The notes under the pieces are model-generated. The model was not told the origin of the DNA, made no database searches, and saw nothing but the letters and a program-made list of their open reading frames with translations. Made by a program: the position numbers and the translations under genes. DNA of 64,000 bases from the NCBI RefSeq assembly GCF_008642275.1, contig NZ_CP029189.1:1421001-1485000 (forward strand), read 5' to 3'. How positions within the stretch are numbered: position 1 is the stretch's first letter; the number at the start of each line of letters is the position of its first letter. Positions 1 through 8,891 of the stretch are shown here, in pieces. This DNA comes from Streptomyces venezuelae. Its GTDB lineage: Bacteria; Actinomycetota; Actinomycetes; Streptomycetales; Streptomycetaceae.

Positions 1-309
1 GACCTGGGCCTCGACGAAGTGGCCGATGCGGGACTTGGCCATGACCGGGATCGAGACGGCCTCGATGATCTCTTCGATCATGTTGGGGTCCGACATGCGC
101 GCGACGCCGCCGTCCTTGCGGATGTCGGCCGGGACCCGCTCCAGGGCCATGACGGCCACGGCGCCGGCGTCCTCGGCGATCTTCGCCTGCTCGGCGTTGA
201 CCACGTCCATGATCACGCCGCCCTTCAGCTGCTCGGCCATGCCGCGCTTGACGCGCGAGGTGCCGATCGCCGACTCGGCGGACTGGGGGGAGGTGGGAAG
301 CGTGCTCAC
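1..309 (-). CDS. pdxS: Pyridoxal 5'-phosphate synthase lyase subunit PdxS, partial (N-terminus)
   Basis: First 103 codons of PdxS, the synthase subunit that builds pyridoxal phosphate from ribose 5-phosphate, glyceraldehyde 3-phosphate and ammonia supplied by PdxT; the gene runs off the left edge. The visible part has the family hallmarks near the N-terminus: [17 protein letters not shown], then [19 protein letters not shown] and the DPNMIEEI helix. The start is GTG (codon 309-307), with a weak AGG Shine-Dalgarno about 9 bases upstream. In actinobacteria pdxS lies downstream of the PIM genes, as here. Family assignment is secure; only the truncation by the window is uncertain. Confidence 0.95.
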   Translation of the reverse strand, partial: MSTLPTSPQSAESAIGTSRVKRGMAEQLKGGVIMDVVNAEQAKIAEDAGAVAVMALERVPADIRKDGGVARMSDPNMIEEIIEAVSIPVMAKSRIGHFVEAQV

Positions 310-446
310 GGATTGACCTCACTCGAAAGGAAGACGGGGTACTGCTCGTGCTACTCGGCTGAGGAAACCCCAGAGGACCAGTCCACTACAAGGGCCAATG
401 TGGAGCCTGTGGCTCTTTGATTTGTCCCTCGCGGCCCTTGGAAGCC

Positions 447-989
447 CTAAACCGGCCGATCTGCAAGATCCACCGGCGGTTCGTCGTCCATTTCGAAGGC
501 GAGCGGGAACGGCGCGTGCCCGGCCAGTCTGAACCAGCGGACCTTGCGATGCCTGCGCAGCGCGCGGGCGGCCCGCACCGAGTCGTTGAGGAAGCGCCGG
601 GCCATCGGCACCCGGCGGACGGCCGCCGCAAGCTCCTCCGTGGCCTCCGCCCCGCCGGGGGCCGCCTTGAGCACGTCGACCTGGTCGGCATCGGCGAACA
701 CCGCCCGCAGCGCCTGGCTCAGCTCGCTCTCGGCGACCTCTCGGTGGTCCTCCTCGGCCTGCCGGGCGGCGTGCGCGGCCTCGTAGAGCACCAGGGAGGA
801 GGCGGGGTCGAGCACTCCGGAGGTGGCCACCTCCAGCACGACGGAGGCCCGGCGCACGAGCTGCGCGTCGAGCGCGGCCCGCGCGGCGTCCATCCGCGAG
901 TGCAGCCGGTCGAGCCGGCCGGCGGTCCAGCTGAGGTAGACCCCGATGACTCCGAGAGCCAGGGCGATCCAGACAAGGGTTTCGATCAC
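447..989 (-). CDS. Conserved membrane-anchored hypothetical protein
   Basis: 180 residues. I do not recognise a characterised family. An N-terminal transmembrane helix (about residues 2-22, IETLVWIALALGVIGVYLSW) is followed by a long, mostly helical cytoplasmic part rich in Ala, Arg and Glu, with a LDRLHSRMDAARAALDAQLVRR segment typical of LemA-like or coiled-coil anchors. The C-terminus is conserved-looking and acidic (FEMDDEPPVDL). The GTG at 989 is chosen because the helix starts there; residues upstream in the same frame have low-quality composition. It sits between the PimA cluster and pdxS on the same strand, so co-transcription is possible. Function unknown. Confidence 0.7.
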   Translation of the reverse strand: MIETLVWIALALGVIGVYLSWTAGRLDRLHSRMDAARAALDAQLVRRASVVLEVATSGVLDPASSLVLYEAAHAARQAEEDHREVAESELSQALRAVFADADQVDVLKAAPGGAEATEELAAAVRRVPMARRFLNDSVRAARALRRHRKVRWFRLAGHAPFPLAFEMDDEPPVDLADRPV

Positions 990-1098
990 GCTGCGCGACC
1001 CTACCGCTCCGGGCCCCCCGGGCCGCCATCGGGCCCGGCCGCGGCCGCCACGGACCGCGTAGGGTCCATGATCCACACCTATGGGGGGACACCGGGAC

Positions 1099-1686
1099 AT
1101 GGCGCCGTACCGCAGACCACTGGCCATCGCCCTGACCGCAGGGGCGGCCGTCCTCGTGGCGGGCGCCCTGATCGCCTACCGCTGGGGCGGTTCGGACGGC
1201 GGTCTCGTCATCCTGAACGAGGTGCACGCCCACTTCGTCGCCATGGGCTGGCTGGCGCTGGTCTCCCTGATCGCGGCGGCCCTGCTGGGAGCGCGGCGGC
1301 CGTACACGCGCGTCGCCCTCACCCTCCCGGTGGCCGTCCTCGGCATCCCGATCATGACCATCTTCACCATGCTGAGCCTCCTGGCCGGCGGGCAGGAGCG
1401 GAGCGAGAGCCTCGAAGCCCCCGGCCGCGAGGACCGGCGGCTGGTCGTCGAGGAGGGTTCGGCCATGATCGACCCGCTGTGGTTCGTGTACGTGCACCAG
1501 GGCGAGGGCCTGTGGGAGCGCCGCTGGGCCGTGGGCTACTTCAACGGCGACGCCGAGGACAACGAACTCCGCGAGGCCGTGTGGACGGCGCCCGACCGGA
1601 TTCGCCTGACCACCTCCGGCGGTGTGGTCGAGGAAGTGACCATCACCGCCGACGGCCGGCCGGACCGGACCGTCTCCGCCGGGTGA
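1099..1686 (+). CDS. Hypothetical membrane protein
   Basis: 195 residues, no recognised family. Three hydrophobic segments are visible: roughly residues 8-28 (LAIALTAGAAVLVAGALIAY), 47-65 and 72-95. A soluble C-terminal half follows, ending with a beta-rich stretch (RIRLTTSGGVVEEVTITADG). The start ATG at 1099 is preferred over the one at 1081 because a GGGGGA Shine-Dalgarno lies about 9 bases before it. It is divergent from the 447-989 gene (start-to-start about 110 bases) and convergent with the mannosyltransferase gene. Real coding is supported by GC3 bias; function is not inferable. Confidence 0.65.
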   Translation: MAPYRRPLAIALTAGAAVLVAGALIAYRWGGSDGGLVILNEVHAHFVAMGWLALVSLIAAALLGARRPYTRVALTLPVAVLGIPIMTIFTMLSLLAGGQERSESLEAPGREDRRLVVEEGSAMIDPLWFVYVHQGEGLWERRWAVGYFNGDAEDNELREAVWTAPDRIRLTTSGGVVEEVTITADGRPDRTVSAG

Positions 1687-1738
1687 CGGCCGGCGCGGGG
1701 ATCCCCGGCCCGGCCGGCCCGACGGAGCGGCGGTCGAC

Positions 1739-2914
1739 TCAGGAGGACGAGACGTCCTTCGAGAAGCCCAGGCGGGTGCGGAGGCCGGTGCTGCGGTCGT
1801 CCTCGGCCACCGCAGCCGCGCCGTCCGTCACCGTCTCGTAGACGGCCAGGATGTCCGCCCCGACCGTGGACCAGTCGAAGCGGCGGACGTGCGCCGAGCC
1901 GCGGGCGCTGAGCTCGGCCCGGCGCTCCGGGTCCCGCAGCAGGGTGATCGCCGCCGCCGCCAGCGCGTCGGCGTTCTCGTTGGCGAAGAGGTCGCCCGCC
2001 CCGCCCTGGTCGAGGACCTGCGCGAACGCGTCCAGGTCCGACGCGAGCACGGCCGCGCCCGCCGACAGGGCTTCCACCAGGATGATGCCGAAGCTCTCGC
2101 CGCCGGTGTTCGGGGCGACGTACACGTCGACGCTGCGCAGCAGCCGCGCCTTGTCCCCGTCCGAGACCATGCCGAGGAATTCGACCCGCTTGCGCAGGTC
2201 CGCGGGCAGGGAGGCCACCGCCTCCTCCTCGTCGCCCCGGCCCGCCACGAGCAGCCGTACGTCCGGGCAGGCCTCCGCGATCTTCGGGAACGCCGCCATC
2301 AGCACCGGCAGCCCCTTGCGGGGCTCGTCGATCCGGCCGATGAAGCCCAGGGTCTGCCCGGACCAGTCCGGGTTGGGCTCGGCCTTGGCGAAGAAGTCCA
2401 CGTCGACGCCGTTGGGGATGACCACCGCGTCGCCGCCCAGGTGCTCCACCAGCGTGCGCCGCGCGTACTCGCTCACCGCGATCCGGGCGTTGATCTTCTC
2501 CAGGGCCGGCTGCAGGATCGGGTACGCCGCGATCATCGCCCGGGACCGGGGGTTCGAGGTGTGGAAGGTCGCAACGATCGGCCCCTGCGCCGCCCAGCAG
2601 GACAGCAGCCCCAGCGAGGGCGAGGCCGGCTCGTGGATGTGGATCACGTCGAAGGTGCCGTCGTGGAGCCAGCGCCGCACCCGGGCCGCCGACAGGAATC
2701 CGAAGTTCAGCCGGGCCACCGAGCCGTTGTACGGGACCGGCACCGCCCGCCCGGCCGAGACCACGTACGGCGGCAGCGGGGTCTCGTCGTCCGCCGGGGC
2801 GAGCACCGACACGTCGTGGCCGAGCCGGATCAGGTGCTCCGCCAGGTCCCGGATGTGGAACTGGACGCCACCGGGCACGTCCCACGAGTACGGGCACACG
2901 ATGCCGATCTTCAC
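1739..2914 (-). CDS. pimA: PimA-type phosphatidylinositol mannosyltransferase (GT4)
   Basis: 391 residues, close to mycobacterial PimA. It should transfer mannose from GDP-mannose to phosphatidyl-inositol on the cytoplasmic membrane face, the first PIM step. The GT-B fold is clear: N-terminal MKIGIVCPYSWDVPGGVQFH glycine-rich start, HIHEPASPSLGLL, the IPNGVDVDFF hinge, FIGRIDEPRKGLPVL, and the nucleotide-sugar EX7E motif in GGESFGIILVEAL. The GTG start overlaps the preceding acyltransferase TAG by one base (TAGTG), so translation is coupled. Third gene of a pgsA-acyltransferase-pimA operon. Family and context agree; the exact acceptor is inferred from synteny. Confidence 0.9.
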   Translation of the reverse strand: MKIGIVCPYSWDVPGGVQFHIRDLAEHLIRLGHDVSVLAPADDETPLPPYVVSAGRAVPVPYNGSVARLNFGFLSAARVRRWLHDGTFDVIHIHEPASPSLGLLSCWAAQGPIVATFHTSNPRSRAMIAAYPILQPALEKINARIAVSEYARRTLVEHLGGDAVVIPNGVDVDFFAKAEPNPDWSGQTLGFIGRIDEPRKGLPVLMAAFPKIAEACPDVRLLVAGRGDEEEAVASLPADLRKRVEFLGMVSDGDKARLLRSVDVYVAPNTGGESFGIILVEALSAGAAVLASDLDAFAQVLDQGGAGDLFANENADALAAAAITLLRDPERRAELSARGSAHVRRFDWSTVGADILAVYETVTDGAAAVAEDDRSTGLRTRLGFSKDVSSS

Positions 2915-3816
2915 TACGGGCGCTCCTCCAGGTCGTCCAGCCACAGCCGCTGCAGCATGTGCCAGTCCTCCGGGTGCTCGGCGATGCCCCACGCGAAGGC
3001 GTCCGCCACCGCCTGGGTCATGAGGGTGGTCTTCTCGGTCCGGGTCCCGGTCTTCGGCACCTGCACCTCGGGGTGGATCCGGCCGTACATCTTCGGCGTG
3101 TCGCCGTAGTGCAGGGTCGCCGGGAGCAGCACCGCACCCGTCTGCTGGGCCAGCAGCGCCGGTCCGGCCGGCATCCGCGCCGTGGCGCCGAAGAAGTCGA
3201 CCTCGACCCCGGAGGCCGACAGGTCCCGGTCCGCGACCAGGCAGACCAGTCCGCCGGAGCGCAGCCGCCGGGCGAGGGTGCCGAAGGCGGCGCCGCCGCT
3301 GTGCGGGAGGACCTCCATGCCCAGGCTCTCGCGGTAGGCCACGAACCGGTCGTAGAGGGTCTCGGGCTTGAGCCGCTCGGCGACCGTGGTGAACGGCGCC
3401 TTCATGTGGCCGATGGCCCAGGCCCCGGCGAGGTCCCAGTTGGCGAGGTGCGGCAGGGCGACGACGACTCCGCGCCCGGAGTCGAGGGCCTCGCGCAGGA
3501 TGTGCTCGTCCTGGAACTCGACGTCCGTGCCGAACCGCTGCGGATCCATGGCCGGCAGCCGGAAGGACTCCATCCAGTACCGCATGTACGAGCGCATGCC
3601 CGCCTGCGACAGCTCGCGCAGCCGCTCGGGACCGGCGTCCGGCACCACCCGGGCGAGGTTCGACTCCAGCCGCAGCACGCTCTTGCCGCGCCGCTTCCAC
3701 GCGACGTCGGCGATGCGCCGGCCCAGGGCCACGGCGGCCGGTTCGGGCAGCTTCTTGACCCCGGCCCAGCCGAGCCCGTACAGCGAGTCGACCACCTTGT
3801 CCTGTATGGCACCCAT
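2914..3816 (-). CDS. Phosphatidylinositol mannoside acyltransferase (PatA/HtrB-like)
   Basis: 300 residues of the lysophospholipid/lipid A acyltransferase superfamily. In the PIM pathway this enzyme acylates the mannose that PimA adds. The HX4D catalytic motif is visible as PHLANWD around residue 130, followed by the SGGLVCLVADRDLSASGVEVDFFG strand-helix typical of HtrB-like enzymes (start of that block near residue 185). The ATG at 3816 overlaps the upstream pgsA stop (TGATG), and the 3' end overlaps the pimA start. Equivalent to mycobacterial PatA (Rv2611c) by position. Substrate is inferred, not shown. Confidence 0.88.
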   Translation of the reverse strand: MGAIQDKVVDSLYGLGWAGVKKLPEPAAVALGRRIADVAWKRRGKSVLRLESNLARVVPDAGPERLRELSQAGMRSYMRYWMESFRLPAMDPQRFGTDVEFQDEHILREALDSGRGVVVALPHLANWDLAGAWAIGHMKAPFTTVAERLKPETLYDRFVAYRESLGMEVLPHSGGAAFGTLARRLRSGGLVCLVADRDLSASGVEVDFFGATARMPAGPALLAQQTGAVLLPATLHYGDTPKMYGRIHPEVQVPKTGTRTEKTTLMTQAVADAFAWGIAEHPEDWHMLQRLWLDDLEERP

Positions 3817-4481
3817 CAGGCCGCGCCGCCCTCGGCGGCCGACGCCGCGGCGTCGGCCTCGGCCGACTCCCGGCGCACGGTGACGACCCGCTGGATCAGG
3901 GTGACGAGCGAGCCCACCGCCACGATCCACAGAGCGATCGGCAGCAGCACGCCGATCCAGGACGGCACGCCGAAGGTCTGCAGACCGGACAGGCCGGCCG
4001 CGACCAGCGAGATCACCAGTCGCTCGGCCCGCTCGATGAGCCCGTTGACAGCCACCGGCAGTCCGATCGACTCACCGCGTGCCTTGGTGTACGAGACCAC
4101 CTGGCCGCTGGCCAGGCAGAAGATCGCCACCGCGCACAGCGCGTTGTCGTTCCCGTTGCCCGCGTACCAGAGCGCGAGGCCGCCGAAGATCGCCGCGTCC
4201 GCCACCCGGTCGAGCGTGGAGTCGAGGAAGGCTCCCCACCGGCTGGAGATCCCGGCCTGGCGGGCCATGTTCCCGTCCACCAGGTCGGAGAAGACGAAGA
4301 GGGTGATGGTGATCGTGCCCCAGAAGAACTCGCCACGGGGGAAGAACCACAGCGCTCCGGCCACCACTCCGGCCGTTCCGATCAGGGTGACCGCGTCCGG
4401 GCTCACCCCCCGCCGGAGCAGAAAAGCGGCGAATGGCGTGAGAACACGCGTGAAGAATGCACGCGCGTACTTGTTCAGCAT
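3816..4481 (-). CDS. pgsA: Phosphatidylinositol phosphate synthase (CDP-alcohol phosphatidyltransferase)
   Basis: 221 residues. An integral-membrane enzyme that condenses CDP-diacylglycerol with an inositol phosphate, feeding PimA. The CDP-OH-P signature DGxxARx8GxxxDxxxD is complete (DGNMARQAGISSRWGAFLDS, then TLD). About six hydrophobic segments follow the LRRGVSPDAVTLIG N-terminal helix. The start at 4481 (MLNKYARAFF) is used because upstream in-frame residues are non-conserved in character. First gene of the coupled PIM operon; its promoter must lie in the divergent region shared with the EF-G-like gene. The inositol-phosphate substrate is inferred from the operon. Confidence 0.9.
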   Translation of the reverse strand: MLNKYARAFFTRVLTPFAAFLLRRGVSPDAVTLIGTAGVVAGALWFFPRGEFFWGTITITLFVFSDLVDGNMARQAGISSRWGAFLDSTLDRVADAAIFGGLALWYAGNGNDNALCAVAIFCLASGQVVSYTKARGESIGLPVAVNGLIERAERLVISLVAAGLSGLQTFGVPSWIGVLLPIALWIVAVGSLVTLIQRVVTVRRESAEADAAASAAEGGAA

Positions 4482-4807
4482 GGCCTTCCCGGAGGGTCGC
4501 TGGGCCGCACGGCCACCACGGCCACCGGCTGGCCCATCGTAGCCAGCGCGCCACCGCGCGGACGCCGCGCACCCACCGGTTCGTGCCACGTAAGACGTAC
4601 TTCACGCCGTCGACCGGCTCCGGTCGGCCCCGCGTACGTCCCCGGTACGACGTATGGACGGAATGTGACACCAGTGCAAAGCTCGAAGAATCCCGCATTC
4701 CGCCTCCCCGGAGGCGGCCGGGCCACCAGGTCCGGACGCCGGTCCGGGCACCCGACCCCCACACCACCCGACCCTCCTCACCGTCACCACCGGGAGGTAC
4801 GAGCATC
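4482..4807. promoter_or_regulatory. Divergent intergenic region between pgsA and the EF-G-like gene
   Basis: 326 bases with no credible gene. It must hold the promoter of the leftward PIM operon and of the rightward EF-G-like gene, but I cannot point to convincing -35/-10 pairs. A GGGAGG Shine-Dalgarno lies just before the ATG at 4808. Long frames crossing this region are extensions of neighbouring frames. Confidence 0.5.
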
Positions 4808-7003
4808 ATGGGAGCCACATCACACCAAGCCGGAGCCGCCGGCAGGGCACTGACGGCCGACCGCCCCTCGTCCATACGGAACGTCGTGCTGGTCGGCCAC
4901 AGCGGATCCGGCAAGACCACACTGGTCGAAGCCCTGGCCCTGACCGCCGGAGCGGTCAACCGGGCCGGTCGGGTCGAGGACGGCGCCACCGTCTCCGACT
5001 ACGACGAGATCGAACACCGCCGGCAGCGCTCCGTCCAGCTGTCCCTCGTTCCCGTCGAATGGGGCGGAATCAAGATCAACATCCTGGACACCCCGGGATA
5101 CGCCGACTTCGTCGGAGAACTCAGGGCCGGTCTGCGGGCCGCGGACGCGGCCCTTTTCGTCGTCTCGGCCTCGGACGGGATCGACGGCGCCACCCGCATG
5201 GTCTGGGACGAGTGCGAGGCCGTCGGCATGCCCCGCGCCATCGTCGTGACCCACCTGGAGGCCGCCCGCTCCGACTACACGCAGATGACCACCGTCTGCG
5301 GCGAGATCTTCGGCGCCGACGACCCCGATGCGGTCGTCCCCCTCTACCTCCCCCTGCACGGCCCGCCCGGCCCCGACGGCCACGCCCCCGTCACCGGCCT
5401 GCTCGGGCTGCTGTCCCGGCGCGTCTACGAGTACGCCTCCGGCGAGCGCGTGGAGCGCGACCCCGACCCGGCCGAGCTCGCCCTCATCACCGACGCCCGC
5501 GCCCGGCTCATCGAGGGGATCATCGCCGAGAGCGAGGACGAGAGCCTCATGGACCGCTACCTGGGCGGCGAGGAGATCGACCTCAAGACCCTCGTCGACG
5601 ACCTGGAGCGGGCGGTGGCGCGCGGCACCTTTCACCCCGTCCTGATGGCGGCCCCCGCCACCGACGGCGCCCGCCAGGGCCTGGGGACCGTGGAACTCCT
5701 CGAACTGGTCACCGGTGGCTTCCCCACCCCCCTGGAGCGCGCCGCCGTCACCGTCACCCGCCCCGACGGCTCCGCCCGCCCGGACGTCACCTGCGATCCC
5801 GACGGCTCCCTCGTAGCCGAGGTCGTCAAGACCTCCTCCGACCCCTACGTCGGCCGGGTGTCCCTCGTACGCGTCTTCTCCGGCACCCTGAAGGCCGAGG
5901 AGACCGTCCACGTGAGCGGGCACGGCCTCGCCGACCGCGGACACGAGGACCACGACGTCGACGAGCGGGTCGGCACCCTCTCCTCCCCCTTCGGCAAGCA
6001 GCAGCGCGTCCTCACCCGGTGCATCGCCGGCGACCTGGCCTGCGTGGCCAAGCTCACCCGCGCGGAGACCGGCGACACCCTCTCCGCGAAGGACGACCCG
6101 CTCCTGATGGCGCCGTGGACCATGCCCGACCCGCTGCTCCCCCTCGCCATCGAAGCCCACAGCAAGGCCGACGAGGACAAGCTGTCCCAGGGCCTGGCCC
6201 GGCTCGTCGCCGAGGACCCGACCATGCGGCTGGAGCAGAACCCGCACACCCACCAGGTCGTCCTGTGGTGCCTCGGCGAGGCCCACCAGGACGTCGCCCT
6301 GGAACGGCTGCGCACCCGCTACGGCGTCCAGGTCGACCCCGTCCCGCACAAGGTGAGCCTGCGCGAGACCTTCGGTGCCAAGGCCGCCGGCCGCGGCCGG
6401 CACGTCAAACAGTCCGGCGGCCACGGCCAGTTCGCCATCTGCGAGATCGAGGTGGAGCCGCTCCCGCCCGGCAGCGGTATCGAGTTCGTCGACAAGGTCG
6501 TCGGCGGTGCCGTGCCCCGCCAGTTCATCCCGTCCGTGGAGAAGGGCGTACGTACCCAGGCCGCGCGCGGGGTCGCCGCCGGCTATCCGCTGGTCGACGT
6601 GCGCATCACCCTCCTCGACGGCAAGGCGCACTCGGTGGACTCCTCCGACGCCGCCTTCCAGACGGCCGGGGCCCTCGCCCTGCGCGAGGCCGCCGCCGAG
6701 GCCCGGATCGACCTCCTCGAACCGGTCGCCGAACTCGCCGTCGTCGTCCCCGACGAGTACGTGGGCCCGGTCATGAGCGACCTCGCCGGCCGCCGCGGCC
6801 GCGTCGTCGGCACCGACCAGGCCACGCCGGGGCGCACCCGGGTCCGCGCCGAGATCCCGGAGATCGAGATCGGCCGCTACGCCGTCGAGCTGCGCTCCGT
6901 CTCACACGGCACCGGCCGCTTCGCCCGGGCGTACGCGCGCCACGAACCGATGCCGCCGCAGATCGCGGAAAAGGTGCGTGAACAGGCCGAGAGGGGAACC
7001 TGA
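4808..7003 (+). CDS. EF-G-like translational GTPase (EF-G2 type)
   Basis: 731 residues with the full EF-G domain order: GTPase domain with P-loop GHSGSGKTT (residues 30-38) and G3 DTPGYADF (94-101), beta-barrel domain II, then domains III-V including the FVDKVVGGAVPRQFIPSVEKG and RRGRVVGTDQA segments. The G4 NKxD motif is replaced by THLE at about 148-151, so this is not the housekeeping EF-G but the actinobacterial EF-G-like paralogue (EF-G2), for which canonical translocase activity is doubtful. Single gene, divergent from the PIM operon, followed by a membrane protein on the same strand 146 bases on. Confidence 0.9.
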   Translation: MGATSHQAGAAGRALTADRPSSIRNVVLVGHSGSGKTTLVEALALTAGAVNRAGRVEDGATVSDYDEIEHRRQRSVQLSLVPVEWGGIKINILDTPGYADFVGELRAGLRAADAALFVVSASDGIDGATRMVWDECEAVGMPRAIVVTHLEAARSDYTQMTTVCGEIFGADDPDAVVPLYLPLHGPPGPDGHAPVTGLLGLLSRRVYEYASGERVERDPDPAELALITDARARLIEGIIAESEDESLMDRYLGGEEIDLKTLVDDLERAVARGTFHPVLMAAPATDGARQGLGTVELLELVTGGFPTPLERAAVTVTRPDGSARPDVTCDPDGSLVAEVVKTSSDPYVGRVSLVRVFSGTLKAEETVHVSGHGLADRGHEDHDVDERVGTLSSPFGKQQRVLTRCIAGDLACVAKLTRAETGDTLSAKDDPLLMAPWTMPDPLLPLAIEAHSKADEDKLSQGLARLVAEDPTMRLEQNPHTHQVVLWCLGEAHQDVALERLRTRYGVQVDPVPHKVSLRETFGAKAAGRGRHVKQSGGHGQFAICEIEVEPLPPGSGIEFVDKVVGGAVPRQFIPSVEKGVRTQAARGVAAGYPLVDVRITLLDGKAHSVDSSDAAFQTAGALALREAAAEARIDLLEPVAELAVVVPDEYVGPVMSDLAGRRGRVVGTDQATPGRTRVRAEIPEIEIGRYAVELRSVSHGTGRFARAYARHEPMPPQIAEKVREQAERGT

Positions 7004-7149
7004 CTGGTGTAGCAGGGGATCGGCCGCCCACCCAACCAGCTTGCGGTGGGCGGCATTTCCCTGTCCCATGACCATGGGGTGAGATCCGCCGATAGGCTCG
7101 TCGGCGCATCAAAAGAGCAGGAACGCAAGGCGATGGGGGTGGGGCAGCG

Positions 7150-8817
7150 GTGGCGGACGACGGATTCGACTTCAGGCCCGGAGCGCAGGTCCCGCTGCAG
7201 GGGGGCGGTGGGCAGACGGCGGCGACCAACGCGCTGGCTTCGGCCGCGTACCGCGACGGCGGCAAGGACAGCAAGCTGGACAAGATACTCACCGCCAACA
7301 GCGAGAACCATCCTGCGACGGTCAAGCCGCCGAAGCTCTCCCTCTTCGAGCCGAGCCTCGGCGAGGCCTTCTGCCGTGCCGTCGAGGCGCGCACCCTGAG
7401 CCCCGGCCGCAAGCCGCTCATCCAGTCCTTCGGCGCCGATCCGCAGACCGTGGTGGAGCACTGCCTGGCCGCCTCGCACATCCGCAAGGACCGCGACCGC
7501 AAGCTCCGGCTGATCATGCTGGTCTGCGGTGTGCTGTTCCTGCCCGGTCTGCTGCTGTGGCTGGGCCTCTTCCAGCTCCGCAAGACCCTCGCCTCCAGCA
7601 CGGGCAGGCACAGCTCCTGGCTGGGCACCGTGATCCTGGTCGGCGTCGGCGTCGTGGTGGCCATCTTGATGTTCCGGCTGCCGCTGACCGGTTTCCTCGG
7701 CCTCTACGCCCGCGGCATGGTCATCGCCCCGGTCCTGGGCTGGCTGCTCGCCCGCCGGGTCTGTGAGGCCACCGCCCGGGACCTGCGCTCCCGCTGGGAC
7801 GGGCTGCTGTCCGGCGGCGGGGTCGGCGCCAAGATCCCCGAGGCCGTGCCCGGCAACCCCGACGAGAAGGCGCGCGAGGACCTGCGCCACCAGCTCGCCA
7901 AGCTCACCGCGGAGGACCGCAGCAACCAGGTCTTCTACGCGGGCCCCAAGGGCATCCTGGGCATGGGCACCCGGTGGGGCAGCTGGCAGATGGCCGAGGA
8001 ACTGGCCCCCAAGAGCGAGGGCATGGAGATCCACCCGTTCCGCAGCTGGGACGTCGTGCGCGCGATCGACGCCCAGCTCCGCAAGCTGGAGCGGGGCCCC
8101 CTGCACACCGGCGGCTTCCCGCCCGCCGCGATCCAGCACTGGATCGTCACCCCGATCGGCGAGGGCGCCGCAGAGGTGGCCCGCCCCACCGGCGAGAACG
8201 TCGACGCCTTCCTCATCAAGCCGCACGAGATCACCCGGATCTGCAACGAGCAGCAGTTCAGCGCCGGGAACCGGCACTACCTCGGCATCCAGTACCCGCT
8301 CTGGGACGGCCAGCTGGTCATCAACATGCTGGTCACGGTGACCGTGCTCTACAAGACCCTGCGCGTGGACGTCACCGCCCACGCCCTGGGACCCGTGCAC
8401 GGCCTGTTCACGACGAAGTCGGCGGCCCCGGTCGTGGAGGTGCCCAAGAGCGTCCGGTTCTGGGAGACCGTGGAGCGCCCGCTGCCCCTGGTGGACACCC
8501 AGGAGGTGGTCCGCCTCGCCGTCCGGGCCCCGCTGACCTGGTACCCGCCGGTCCTGGACTTCTTCGGCGGCAAGCTGGTCCTGCCGGAGCCCTTCGGTCT
8601 GCGCCACGTCTGGGCGAGTTCGATGTGGCGGCACCGGTTCATGGCGGACGACGCCCTGCGGACGGTGGCGCCGGTGCTGCGGTCGATCCACGCGGCGACC
8701 TTCAAGGTGCTGGAGGAGAACGGTGTCGACACCGAGCGCTTCACCAACCGCTCCTCGATCATGAGCGGCCTCATCCAGGAGCCGGCCCCGCGCAAGGCCG
8801 ACGTCTACGACGCGTAG
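7150..8817 (+). CDS. Large conserved membrane protein of unknown function
   Basis: 555 residues, unrecognised. A soluble N-terminus (about 110 residues) leads into hydrophobic segments near 120-145 (LIMLVCGVLFLPGLLLWLGL) and 160-205 (VILVGVGVVVAILMF, then MVIAPVLGWLLA). The remaining 350 residues look like a soluble mixed alpha/beta domain (QHWIVTPIGEG, HYLGIQYPLWDGQLVINMLV). The GTG start at 7150 follows a weak GGGG-rich leader. It has the same orientation as the EF-G-like gene. Conserved character and GC3 support a real gene; no catalytic motif is visible. Confidence 0.75.
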   Translation: MADDGFDFRPGAQVPLQGGGGQTAATNALASAAYRDGGKDSKLDKILTANSENHPATVKPPKLSLFEPSLGEAFCRAVEARTLSPGRKPLIQSFGADPQTVVEHCLAASHIRKDRDRKLRLIMLVCGVLFLPGLLLWLGLFQLRKTLASSTGRHSSWLGTVILVGVGVVVAILMFRLPLTGFLGLYARGMVIAPVLGWLLARRVCEATARDLRSRWDGLLSGGGVGAKIPEAVPGNPDEKAREDLRHQLAKLTAEDRSNQVFYAGPKGILGMGTRWGSWQMAEELAPKSEGMEIHPFRSWDVVRAIDAQLRKLERGPLHTGGFPPAAIQHWIVTPIGEGAAEVARPTGENVDAFLIKPHEITRICNEQQFSAGNRHYLGIQYPLWDGQLVINMLVTVTVLYKTLRVDVTAHALGPVHGLFTTKSAAPVVEVPKSVRFWETVERPLPLVDTQEVVRLAVRAPLTWYPPVLDFFGGKLVLPEPFGLRHVWASSMWRHRFMADDALRTVAPVLRSIHAATFKVLEENGVDTERFTNRSSIMSGLIQEPAPRKADVYDA

Positions 8818-8824
8818 CCCGTAC

Positions 8825-8873
8825 CCGGTGCCGCCGGTCCTTTGCCCGCGCTGGCGGGAGGCGGCGGCACCGG
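8825..8873. terminator. Bidirectional terminator between convergent genes
   Basis: An 11-base-pair perfect inverted repeat (arms 8825-8835 and 8863-8873) with a 27-base loop that itself contains a short GC hairpin. It lies between the convergent stops at 8817 and 8892. No T-tract, as is common in Streptomyces. Confidence 0.6.
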
Positions 8874-8891
8874 ACGGCGCGGGCCCGTGGT

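Noticed and set aside
1739..3700. Continuous 653-residue frame suggesting an acyltransferase-mannosyltransferase fusion
   Set aside because: The N-terminal 262 residues are out of frame with the real acyltransferase; the mannosyltransferase starts at GTG 2914 with a one-base stop/start overlap.
4820..6631. A 603-residue frame antisense to the EF-G-like gene
   Set aside because: No motif, composition of an antisense shadow, and the opposite strand is a clear GTPase.
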